Source: Bacillota bacterium
GTDB taxonomy: Bacteria; Bacillota; Clostridia; Lachnospirales; Lachnospiraceae
Reading direction: 5' to 3'
NCBI GenBank assembly: GCA_023410575.1
Contig: JAEYPP010000014.1
Coordinates: forward strand, 1-12,123
Length of the DNA stretch: 12,123 bases
Under the pieces are notes generated by a model, which saw nothing but the letters and a program-made list of their open reading frames with translations, searched no databases and was not told the origin of the DNA. Shown here piece by piece: positions 1 through 5,757 of this stretch. The translations under genes were made by a program, and so were the position numbers. Positions within the stretch are counted from its first letter, which is position 1. Every line of letters begins with the position of its first letter.

Positions 1-440
1 AACTTTGAATTCTGGCTTTTTATATCTCTCTCGAAATCTGACCTTTCTTGGTAGATCGATATTCCGGACATCAAATAGACAAGCATCAATGTAGTTATAC
101 ATCGTCTTTTCACTGCACATAAGTTCATCCTTATGATTGATATAATAATGTGGGCTTTCTCTGCATCATAAAAGGTCTTCACTAAAGAACATTTACCGTT
201 CTCTGTGCAGCCATTGCATATGTAGGGAGCGCGGAACCTAGCCCAGCAGACTTCTTCTACATAGTCAGGACAGCTTTGATTACAAAGACTACAGTTTTTA
301 CAGTAAATGACGCTTCGAGAGCAGTTTCCATCGCAGATTCTCCGTCGATTACAAGTCCTACGATTTTTACAAGTATTATGAGTCTGGCCTGGATAGCCTG
401 TTGCAATCTCAGAACTATAGTTACGAACTTCTCTGGGGCT
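1..440 (-). pseudogene. IS30-type transposase remnant, internally deleted and truncated
   Basis: The minus strand from 440 to about 148 is open for roughly 98 codons. It reads PREVRNYSSEIATGYPGQ and then a cysteine-rich stretch with repeated CxxC-like pairs, ending APYICNGC and KTFYDAEKAH. From about 140 to 1 the sequence continues in a different frame with NHKDELMCSEKTMYNYIDAC and NIDLPRKVRFRERYKK. Both blocks match what I recall of IS30-family transposases from Lachnospiraceae, where roughly 40 residues normally separate AEKAH from the NHKDELMCSEK segment. The N-terminal HTH is also missing: an in-frame stop lies just upstream of the first block, and there is no start codon. The C-terminal DDE catalytic part would lie beyond the window edge. 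The element appears dead. I saw no terminal inverted repeats. Confidence 0.75.
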
Positions 441-538
441 TTATTTTAATATATCTCTTAACAACCATATTCTAATTATGTAAATTTTACATTCTCTTTT
501 AAAAAACAAACCAGTTGCTCTGCTGATTTCCTCTTATG

Positions 539-925
539 CTATTTTAGCGGAGCTCTCTCCCACTTATCTGTTTCACTATTTTTAGTAAGTTTTAAATCAT
601 ACTCACTACCATTTTTAAAATAAATAGCATCACATGCTTCAGGTAACTCTAGTACTACTTTGTTATTCGCTCCAAGTGAGCTATTGATCCCGCCAAATGT
701 ATTATAGAATGTTATGTAAGCATCTTGATCTTTCCACTTCACAGAATAACGGCCTATAAACCCGATTGAACTGCTTACGCCGACCTGCATTTCGATACTT
801 GAATTATCTTCCATCACCATGTATTCGCCTAAAAAAACTCCGTTGATTGGTACAAACCCACTAATAGTAAAAAGGATAACAAGTACTCCCAAAATAGCAG
901 CTACAATCAAAAGTATCTTTTTCAT
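539..925 (-). CDS. Small membrane-anchored protein of unknown function (128 aa)
   Basis: I chose the ATG at 925 because GGAGG lies 6 nt upstream; a longer reading would start inside the preceding gene. The protein begins MKKILLIVAAILGVLVILF, a signal-anchor or uncleaved signal peptide of about 22 residues. It continues as a polar, probably extracytoplasmic domain of about 100 residues rich in Tyr, Asn and Ser. There is no lipobox cysteine after the hydrophobic segment. The start overlaps the stop of the tautomerase gene in an ATGA arrangement, so the two are probably translationally coupled, and the ribosome binding site lies inside the tautomerase gene. I do not recognise the family. The soluble part looks like a small beta-rich domain, which is inference from composition only. 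Confidence 0.7.
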   Translation of the reverse strand: MKKILLIVAAILGVLVILFTISGFVPINGVFLGEYMVMEDNSSIEMQVGVSSSIGFIGRYSVKWKDQDAYITFYNTFGGINSSLGANNKVVLELPEACDAIYFKNGSEYDLKLTKNSETDKWERAPLK

Positions 926-1296
926 TTGCTTCCTCCAAGAATCCTTTGTTTTCCCGCCAGTCCCCAATTTTCATTCGGAGGCTCGTTTATAACAATAAAT
1001 ACATCCGTTGGCTGTATCCCTAACTTTTCATAGAGCTCTTTTACGATTTCTTCATAAATCCTTGCTTTTTGCTCTTTTGTACGTCCTTGAAACATTGTAA
1101 TCTCTATCATTGTAAAATTGTCAGTTTTGCTTTCACTTTTTTCAAAGAATTCCTCTTCAATTTCGTATAACCTTTGAAATCTATCCCCGCTTTCAATCTG
1201 AATCGCATTTACTAGTGCCTTATGTACAGCGTCCATTACTTTCTTTTTATACTCATTGTCTTTTCCCTTAATGATTTCAATACGAACTAATGGCAT
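922..1296 (-). CDS. Tautomerase-family protein (4-oxalocrotonate tautomerase superfamily)
   Basis: This 124-residue protein begins MPLVRIEIIKGK. Pro2, which becomes the N-terminal catalytic proline after Met removal, is the hallmark of the tautomerase superfamily. The central DRFQRLYEIEEEFFE, the TDNFTMIEITMFQGR segment and the INEPPNENWG stretch match the longer Tautomerase_2-type subfamily of about 125-135 residues. In relatives I recall, NWG is followed by IRGGKPASE; here it reads LAGKQRILGGSK, so the C-terminus is altered and slightly short. The natural substrate is unknown. AAAGGAG lies 10 nt upstream of the ATG. The stop overlaps the next gene's start (ATGA). A collapsed second copy of this gene lies at 3326-3384. 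Confidence 0.88.
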   Translation of the reverse strand: MPLVRIEIIKGKDNEYKKKVMDAVHKALVNAIQIESGDRFQRLYEIEEEFFEKSESKTDNFTMIEITMFQGRTKEQKARIYEEIVKELYEKLGIQPTDVFIVINEPPNENWGLAGKQRILGGSK

Positions 1297-1321
1297 TTTC
1301 TCATACTCCTTTAAAATAAAA

Positions 1322-1384
1322 TTAAATACTAATGTATCTAACTAATCTCGACCTAAGCAACCAATCTTTGTTTTGCGTTAACAT
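1322..1384 (-). CDS. Possible 20-codon small ORF upstream of the tautomerase gene
   Basis: A GGGGGAAG sequence lies about 7-9 nt before an ATG at 1384, which opens a 20-residue frame starting MLTQNKDWLLRSRLVRYISI and ending at a TAA. It stops 25 nt before the tautomerase ATG, so it could be a leader peptide or the surviving N-terminus of a lost gene (the RYISI end loosely resembles M20 peptidase N-termini). It may equally be chance. The only support is its ribosome binding site and position. Confidence 0.2.
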   Translation of the reverse strand: MLTQNKDWLLRSRLVRYISI

Positions 1385-1450
1385 GTTTGTCTTCCCCCTT
1401 ATACGATGATAATATTTATGAAACCTTTTTACCATCTGATTAATCTTCTG

Positions 1451-2112
1451 TTACTCTAATAATTCTTTTTCTTTCTCGCTGATTCCAAATGGACATACTG
1501 CCATGCACAACCCACAGGCATCCATTCGACCAATCTTTTTTATGTATTCGCTTCTATATTTGTAACAAAAACGATAATCTATAATATTTTTTCGTTGTTC
1601 ACTTATATGCCACATGATCCCTTTTAAAGCATGACATGGACAGATGTTGATACATAGATTACATCCGATCGGACATTCACTTTTTTCTATCACTTTCCCA
1701 TACTCAAATACATCATTAATCAGAACCACAGATAGTCTAACTCGTGGACCATATTCTCTTGTAATAAGAACATCATTTTTACCAATCCAACCTAACCCTG
1801 CATGAACTGCTGCATATTTAAATGAAAACTCAGTAGTTGGTATGTAATATTCTAACCCGCTTACTTTAAGTATGTCTTCCAACTCACTTATAATTTGGTC
1901 CGATTCCGTTATTGCCTTAACTATTCCGTTTTCAAATTTGTTTTCTGAATAATCACTTAAAGTAATTGCTCTCCATAAGGTACCGCAAAAACCAAGGCCG
2001 ACTTATAATTCTCAGAAAACTTACTATATGAAATATCGGCATAACTATATAGAATAGATGTGTGAGATTTAAAAATCTTATCTATCTGATTTTGGAGTGG
2101 TGATTGATTCAT
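1451..2112 (-). pseudogene. QueG-like (epoxyqueuosine reductase-related) double 4Fe-4S protein, frameshifted
   Basis: The gene starts at the ATG at 2112, with AAGGAG 7 nt upstream, and reads 51 residues ending ALVFAVPYGEQLL before a TAA at 1957-1959. The next frame continues without a gap as LSDYSENKFENGIVKAITES and runs to the stop at 1451. The C-terminal part has the QueG-like signature HAGLGWIGKND and two ferredoxin-type clusters: CPIGCNLCINICP, and a second with CGLCMAVCP plus an upstream Cys. The family reduces epoxyqueuosine in tRNA modification, but the full-length QueG is larger (about 380 residues in E. coli) and this reads about 220, so its role may differ. A net 1-nt loss or 2-nt gain around 1957-1966 breaks it. 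It lies 22 nt downstream of the acetyltransferase gene in the same direction. A sequencing error would restore one intact gene. Confidence 0.78.
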
Positions 2113-2134
2113 TAATTTACTCCTTCTTACTCTT

Positions 2135-2593
2135 TTAGTTTTTCTTTTCCATAAGGAACATTGCTGGCTTTTCATCATTTAACTCACCAACAATAACATA
2201 TCCTAATTGCGTGTACAATTTTACCGTTGGTGCACTCGCCTTACTTGTAAAAAGACAGAATAATGATGAATTTTTAAATTCTTTCTCTATTGCATTCATC
2301 AATTCATTACCAATACCTTTTCTTCGATACTCAGGATGAACAACGAGTCTTCCGATATGACATTTATTATTTTCATCTGTATATGCTCTTACGGAACCAA
2401 CGATTTTATCATCCATCACACATTTTAAAAATATTGATCTCTCAAATTCTTCTTTCATTTCCTCATAAGTTTGAGTCATTGGTTTAATATTAAAATTATT
2501 CTCTGCTTCTGCAATCTTATAGAATGCATCTCTTTGTAATTGCAAAATAAATGGTAAATCTTCTTTGCTAGCTTTAGAAATATTATACTTCAT
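2135..2593 (-). CDS. GNAT-family N-acetyltransferase
   Basis: This 152-residue protein has the GNAT fold signature. IGRLVVHPEYRRKGIGNELM is beta-4 followed by the R/Q-x-x-G-x-G/A acetyl-CoA pyrophosphate loop (RRKGIG). The C-terminal SAPTVKLYTQLGYVIVGE segment is the usual beta-5/alpha-4 region with a conserved Tyr. The substrate cannot be told from sequence. The start at 2593 is fixed by an in-frame TGA just upstream. Its nearest strong Shine-Dalgarno (GGAGGTG, 2623-2629) is about 30 nt away and separated from the ATG by a hairpin. The gene probably heads a transcript that continues into the QueG-like pseudogene. Confidence 0.9.
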   Translation of the reverse strand: MKYNISKASKEDLPFILQLQRDAFYKIAEAENNFNIKPMTQTYEEMKEEFERSIFLKCVMDDKIVGSVRAYTDENNKCHIGRLVVHPEYRRKGIGNELMNAIEKEFKNSSLFCLFTSKASAPTVKLYTQLGYVIVGELNDEKPAMFLMEKKN

Positions 2594-2601
2594 AATTTCT
2601 C

Positions 2602-2629
2602 ATAGGATATATACCCTATATTCACCTCC
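2602..2629 (-). promoter_or_regulatory. Shine-Dalgarno separated from the start codon by a short hairpin
   Basis: On the minus strand the order is GGAGGTG (2629-2623), a near-palindrome ATAGGGTATATATCCTAT (2619-2602), then eight bases and the ATG at 2593. The palindrome can form a stem of 6-8 bp including one G-U pair. Folding it would bring the ribosome binding site to about 11 nt from the ATG. No other good Shine-Dalgarno lies closer. Confidence 0.45.
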
Positions 2630-2807
2630 ACAATAATTTTTCTGCATAATTAATAGTAATCGATTTTATTCTCTTATGTAATTTCGCATTTATTATGTAT
2701 CAATTTACGCTTTATCGTTATTCAGAGGCACTGTTTTAAATACTTTTACGTTTAAAGCAACTCAGATTAAATTGTAAGTACTCTTTTAATATATATTTTT
2801 ATATACT

Positions 2808-2826
2808 ACTAGATTTCTATTCTAGT
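2808..2826. repeat. Inverted repeat ACTAGA-N7-TCTAGT
   Basis: Two perfect 6-bp arms separated by 7 bp lie in AT-rich sequence between the hydrolase remnant and the acetyltransferase gene. On the minus strand it is followed by TATATA-like sequence. It could be an operator overlapping the acetyltransferase promoter. There is no U-tract typical of a terminator. Confidence 0.3.
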
Positions 2827-2928
2827 TGCAAGAAAAAGTCTATTATTCACGTTTTAAGTTATATTGCATTAGGAAAAATTTCAGTCACTTAATATATTGC
2901 TTTACTCCACCACTTCAGACTCAACACA

Positions 2929-3294
2929 TCATTTTGAATTTATAATTTCATTAACGTATTGTGTTACATCTTCTGTATCAAAATAATCTTCACGCTTTAT
3001 ATTCATAAAAAATTTTAGTTTCGAATTACTATAAAGTTTACTCAGCTTCACTTGTATACCTAATGGTAGGGTTGTATCCGCATCCGAGCTAATAATATAA
3101 ACAGGACAACTTATACTTTTTGCATATTGGGACGCCATAATATTATTTGATATAAAAACTTTTAAAGGTCCCCAAAAGATTGGTATGATCTGATTATACA
3201 AATCAGATACATCTCGATAACCTGCTGCCAATACCAATGACTTGCATTCCCGTACACTCGCTAAATATGATGCAATACCCGTGCCATAACTATA
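2929..3294 (-). pseudogene. Alpha/beta hydrolase, N-terminal half lost
   Basis: The minus-strand frame is open from the hairpin at 3294 to the TGA at 2929. It starts exactly at the nucleophile elbow, YSYGTGIASYLASVRECKSL, where an alpha/beta hydrolase has its GxSxG motif. LVLAAGYRDVSDLYN and CPVYIISSDADTTLP follow; the latter is the strand and loop carrying the catalytic acid. Near the end it reads IKREDYFDTEDV, where relatives I recall have a His (KHEDYF). The Arg codon is CGT, one transition from the His codon CAT. About 110-120 N-terminal residues are absent, the first Gly of the elbow is replaced, and there is no ribosome binding site. An internal Met would give a 102-residue product lacking the nucleophile, which is unlikely to be functional. 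Confidence 0.72.
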
Positions 3295-3325
3295 AAGGAG
3301 GCACCTCTCTCGAAGTGCCTCCTTT
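3294..3325. repeat. 11-bp perfect hairpin at the junction of two gene remnants
   Basis: AAAGGAGGCAC and GTGCCTCCTTT are perfect inverted arms around a 10-base loop. The hairpin lies exactly between the truncated hydrolase (ends 3294) and the tautomerase remnant (begins 3326). On the plus strand it is followed by TTGTTTT, resembling an intrinsic terminator, but those bases belong to the tautomerase-derived sequence and no plus-strand gene precedes it. Confidence 0.65.
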
Positions 3326-3384
3326 TTGTTTTCCCGCCAGTCCCTTAATTATTTCAATACGAACTAGTAAATCTTCTCTCTCCT
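3326..3384 (-). pseudogene. Remnant of a second tautomerase gene after a 303-bp deletion
   Basis: The minus strand encodes LVRIEIIKGLAGKQ, which joins the N-terminus of the intact tautomerase at 922-1296 (LVRIEIIKG) directly to its C-terminus (GLAGKQ). The 20 bases at the C-terminal side are identical to the intact gene. The junction falls in TCCC (3341-3344), which occurs in the intact gene at 961-964 and again at 1264-1267, exactly 303 bp apart (101 codons). The 5' flank also resembles that of the intact copy, including a CTCCT Shine-Dalgarno complement, but the start and catalytic-proline codons have been lost. This is a microhomology deletion scar in an old duplicate. Confidence 0.8.
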
Positions 3385-3393
3385 AAAATTTAG

Positions 3394-3702
3394 TTAATTC
3401 TTATTTTTTCTCTTCGTCATACGGTTTTCATCGATGATTTCCTGTGGTGTTTTCTCACTAGACGGATTCTCGCTATAATAGGCATCAATAATTCGATCTT
3501 GGTGCAATTCAACTATCAGCATCAAAATAGCAAAGAGCTCGATTAATGCACCTACCACAGCAGAGAATATGATAACTCCCCCAATGAATTGAAACTTTAT
3601 TATAGTATTTATTACGCCTAATCCAATGGGAATTATCAGAAGAAACAATAAGCCAGTTCCTATGATACGTCCACCATAAGAATTACTGTTAATCTTCTTC
3701 AT
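3394..3702 (-). CDS. Small two-helix membrane protein of unknown function (102 aa)
   Basis: The ATG at 3702 has GGGGGAG 7 nt upstream, so I prefer it to the longer reading from 3735. The protein reads MKKINSNSYGGR and then two strongly hydrophobic segments, about residues 12-35 (IIGTGLLFLLIIPIGLGVIN) and 40-66. A charged tail of about 35 residues ends RMTKRKNKN. By the positive-inside rule the basic tail is probably cytoplasmic. I do not recognise a family. It follows the AlkD-like fragment and precedes the tautomerase remnant on the same strand. Confidence 0.65.
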   Translation of the reverse strand: MKKINSNSYGGRIIGTGLLFLLIIPIGLGVINTIIKFQFIGGVIIFSAVVGALIELFAILMLIVELHQDRIIDAYYSENPSSEKTPQEIIDENRMTKRKNKN

Positions 3703-3737
3703 TGTTTCACTCCCCCTTGCATACAAATTAGGCAACT

Positions 3738-3944
3738 TTATAAGTATTTACTAGCTTCTTTCATACTTAATTTAGATAGCCTATCCTTATGATTGTCAAT
3801 AAAATTACGTACCCATGTAGGATTGGTCCTACTATAATCCCGTAAACTCCACCCTATTGCTTTATCGATGTATGAAGCCATCTTTTTACCCTGGATATCA
3901 TCTTTATACTGTTCTACCTCATCAAACATATTCTCATACCACAT
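3738..3944 (-). pseudogene. C-terminal fragment of an AlkD-like DNA alkylation repair protein
   Basis: Residues 20-68 of this 68-residue frame (KKMASYIDKAIGWSLRDYSR, TNPTWVRNFIDNH, LSKLSMKEASKYL) match the end of AlkC/AlkD HEAT-repeat DNA glycosylases, which typically carry xIRKAIGWALRxYSKTNPxWV and LSxLSxREAxKxL. Those proteins are about 220-240 residues, so about 70 percent is missing, including the region contacting the lesion. The first 19 residues (MWYENMFDEVEQYKDDIQG) are not recognised. A good ribosome binding site (AAGGGGTGAG) precedes the ATG, so a short protein may still be made. It lies 13 nt after the DUF3795 gene. It could alternatively be a fusion made by deletion. Confidence 0.62.
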
Positions 3945-3957
3945 ACAAGCTCACCCC

Positions 3958-4215
3958 TTACTTCTCAGATAACCATTTCTTGCATTGGTTTATTTTAATA
4001 CTTGTATCATATCCATATTCTTTTCCCATATCTTCTAGCATACTACAAGGAAAAATCTCACACTCACCACAAAAATTCAACTTCTTTTTCTCACAGCATT
4101 GTTTTACCTCACATACTCCCCATACTGGTTGAGACATATTGAGGCATCCCTTACAATTCCATTTTCCTTTGTTTTCACATTTGTTACACTCTACTCCGCA
4201 TCTCGATTCAATCAT
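3958..4215 (-). CDS. DUF3795 family cysteine-rich protein
   Basis: This 85-residue protein contains 12 cysteines (positions 6, 10, 13, 21, 24, 35, 40, 41, 49, 52, 57, 78). They sit in the DUF3795 pattern: MIESRCGVECNKC, NCKGC, then FCGECEIFPC and a final NQCKKWL. The Cys spacing suggests metal or Fe-S binding, but the function of the family is not established. AGGAGG lies 7 nt before the ATG. It lies downstream of the ECF sigma gene in the same direction, with a 10-bp inverted repeat between them. Confidence 0.85.
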   Translation of the reverse strand: MIESRCGVECNKCENKGKWNCKGCLNMSQPVWGVCEVKQCCEKKKLNFCGECEIFPCSMLEDMGKEYGYDTSIKINQCKKWLSEK

Positions 4216-4234
4216 ATCATATCCTCCTGTTAAA

Positions 4235-4268
4235 ATATTTTTGCTTATATAAGGCCTTGCAAAAATAT
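4235..4268. repeat. Inverted repeat between the sigma factor and DUF3795 genes
   Basis: ATATTTTTGC and GCAAAAATAT are perfect 10-bp arms around a 14-base loop that itself contains the palindrome AAGGCCTT. On the minus strand it ends 6 nt before the DUF3795 ribosome binding site and about 55 nt after the sigma stop. It could be a weak terminator or attenuator separating the two genes, or an operator. Confidence 0.45.
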
Positions 4269-4324
4269 AGATGCGAAATTTTTGTACAAGATACGAGTAA
4301 TATAAAATATTTTACTAATTTCTT

Positions 4325-5083
4325 CTAGGTTAACGATTCTAAAACTTTATTATACCATACTCTATCTGGCTTTACTTCTGGCATATGGCTATATAAATAT
4401 TTAATTTTACTCCGAACTTTTTCATCAAATATATAATCTTTTCCAAAATCCTTAATAGATTCAACTATTTCTTTCGTTTTTTGTTGGTTATCATCGTGAG
4501 ATTGTCTAAAATTTATCCAAGCTTTGCATGAACATGGATTTCTTTCATTTAACAAATTACAATGATCTGAAAAAAATGCATCAATATTCTTTCTTGCTCT
4601 ATGTAATAGTCCTTTTGTTGCATTTTCTGAAAGTTCTATCATTTCTGAAGTTTCCGCCAATGACATTCCAAACATATCGATAAGTGAAAAAACTATCCTT
4701 TGATTCAAAGTGAGTTTTCTAGCCATCGCATAAAAACAGCCATTCTGTAACTGTCTTATCTCATCCGCAACTACTACTTCTTCTTCTGGACCAGGTATTG
4801 GGCGAGATATCATGATTCCTTCCTGTTCTAGTTCTTCTGTACTTTCTACAAAGCTAAGTAATTTGGCATCATTTTTACGACACTCCATAAGAAAACAATG
4901 ATAGCAAATGGTTCGTATCCATTTTTTTATCGCTCTATCTTCTTTTAATTGATGTAAATTCTTATATACCTGTAGAAATGTTTCCTGAGTAATATCTTCC
5001 GCTTTTTGTGGATGACAAGAAAGTCTCATGGCAAAATTGAATACGTATTGATAGTATTCTTCCATAATAGTCTCGAATTTCAT
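4325..5083 (-). CDS. ECF-type sigma-70 family RNA polymerase sigma factor with C-terminal extension
   Basis: The protein has 252 residues. Region 2 spans about 1-75: YYQYVFNFAMRLSCHPQKAE and DITQETFLQVYKNL, the latter matching the -10-binding helix. Region 4 spans about 108-170: LTLNQRIVFSLIDMFGMSLAETSEMI and LSENATKGLLHRARKNI, an HTH for the -35 element. It keeps the usual ECF order, with a proline-rich linker (RPIPGPEEE) between the regions. A tail of about 80 residues follows, starting HCNLLNERNPCSCKAW. The His174/Cys175 and Cys184/Cys186 arrangement could bind a metal and may regulate the factor in place of an anti-sigma protein (inference). No anti-sigma gene is adjacent. The ribosome binding site is weak (AAGGG, about 14 nt from the ATG), so the start is less certain. 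Confidence 0.87.
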   Translation of the reverse strand: MKFETIMEEYYQYVFNFAMRLSCHPQKAEDITQETFLQVYKNLHQLKEDRAIKKWIRTICYHCFLMECRKNDAKLLSFVESTEELEQEGIMISRPIPGPEEEVVVADEIRQLQNGCFYAMARKLTLNQRIVFSLIDMFGMSLAETSEMIELSENATKGLLHRARKNIDAFFSDHCNLLNERNPCSCKAWINFRQSHDDNQQKTKEIVESIKDFGKDYIFDEKVRSKIKYLYSHMPEVKPDRVWYNKVLESLT

Positions 5084-5122
5084 CTCATAATACCAACCCT
5101 TCTTCTATTCTTATTGCTTAAA

Positions 5123-5641
5123 TTATAGATTAGCCCATTCTTCTCTCGTAATTGCATATACCTTCGTAATTTCGTTCACATCATCCTCGAATTCATCCAC
5201 TTGCTTACAGCCCCAAGAAATTGCGGCTTTATATGATGGTTCATTTGTATACTTCATATATGAATAAATAATATTAAATGGAGTATTATGAAAAGTCCAA
5301 TCTCTAACACCAACTGCCGCTTCCTTCGCATATCCTTTTCTTTGCTGATCTGCTCTTATATGATAGCCGATTTCAGGTCTTATCTGACCATTGATAAGTT
5401 GCATTGTTAATCCACAATCACCAATCATCTCGCCTGTTTCTTTCAAGCAAACCGCCCATAATCCAAAACCAAATATCTGATATCTCTCTATATTTCTATT
5501 TATCCATCCCCTTACTCTATCTTCATCAAAAGTATATGGATAATGTTGCATTATATCTGAATCAGTCAAGATTTGATAAAGGGCATCGAAGTCCTTTTCT
5601 GTCATCTCTCTTGAAATTAATCGTTTTGTTTCAATCACCAT
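5123..5641 (-). CDS. GNAT-family N-acetyltransferase, RimJ/RimL-like
   Basis: This 172-residue protein begins MVIETKRLISREMTEKDFDA, the ETxRLxLRxxxxxD opening of RimJ/RimL-type acetyltransferases. IGDCGLTMQ and PEIGYHIRADQQRKGYAKEA form beta-4 and the acetyl-CoA loop (QRKGYA). NEPSYKAAISWGCKQ is the conserved C-terminal N-S-x-x-x-x-x-x-GF/CK-like motif. Members acetylate protein N-termini, antibiotics or small molecules; the substrate here is unknown. I chose the ATG at 5641 over an upstream GTG at 5650, because AGGAG abuts the GTG but is 7-8 nt from the ATG. The sigma factor gene follows 39 nt downstream. Confidence 0.88.
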   Translation of the reverse strand: MVIETKRLISREMTEKDFDALYQILTDSDIMQHYPYTFDEDRVRGWINRNIERYQIFGFGLWAVCLKETGEMIGDCGLTMQLINGQIRPEIGYHIRADQQRKGYAKEAAVGVRDWTFHNTPFNIIYSYMKYTNEPSYKAAISWGCKQVDEFEDDVNEITKVYAITREEWANL

Positions 5642-5672
5642 TCTTTTCACTCCTACAACTTCGAATATCTAA

Positions 5673-5757
5673 TTACTCTCGCCAATGCTCTGAACCATCT
5701 CTAGCTCTATGTATAATATAATCGCGTAGTGCTTCCTCATTATCTATAACAACTCTA
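5673..5757 (-). pseudogene. C-terminal coding fragment overlapping the end of the WYL regulator gene
   Basis: In a frame different from the WYL gene, the minus strand reads HRVVIDNEEALRDYIIHRAR followed by DGSEHWRE and a TAA at 5673-5675. The composition and codon choice look like real coding sequence, but it is only 27 codons, has no start or ribosome binding site, and begins inside the last codons of the WYL gene. I do not recognise the family. It may be the tail of a gene displaced by recombination, or chance. Confidence 0.28.

Larger units (their letters stand above)
2594..2928. other. 335-bp gene-free region upstream of the acetyltransferase gene
   Basis: This is very AT-rich sequence with stops in all frames. 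It holds the acetyltransferase leader hairpin (2602-2619), its upstream Shine-Dalgarno and an inverted repeat at 2808-2826. I see no convincing protein remnant and no RNA gene. It probably contains the acetyltransferase promoter, but I could not pick one with confidence. Confidence 0.6.

Noticed and set aside
478..492. ATGTAAATTTTACAT palindrome upstream of the transposase remnant, as an insertion sequence end
   Set aside because: It is short, AT-only in the core, and has no partner copy or flanking target duplication in the window.
3294..3332. Plus-strand intrinsic terminator (hairpin plus T-run)
   Set aside because: The T-run is part of sequence shared with the tautomerase gene and no plus-strand gene precedes it, so I list it only as a hairpin at a junction.
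3857..4132. 91-codon plus-strand open frame
   Set aside because: It is antisense to the DUF3795 gene and the AlkD-like fragment, both of which have family signatures and ribosome binding sites on the other strand.
5404..5721. 105-codon plus-strand open frame
   Set aside because: It is antisense to the RimJ/RimL-like acetyltransferase, is leucine- and serine-rich and low in complexity, and has no family signature.
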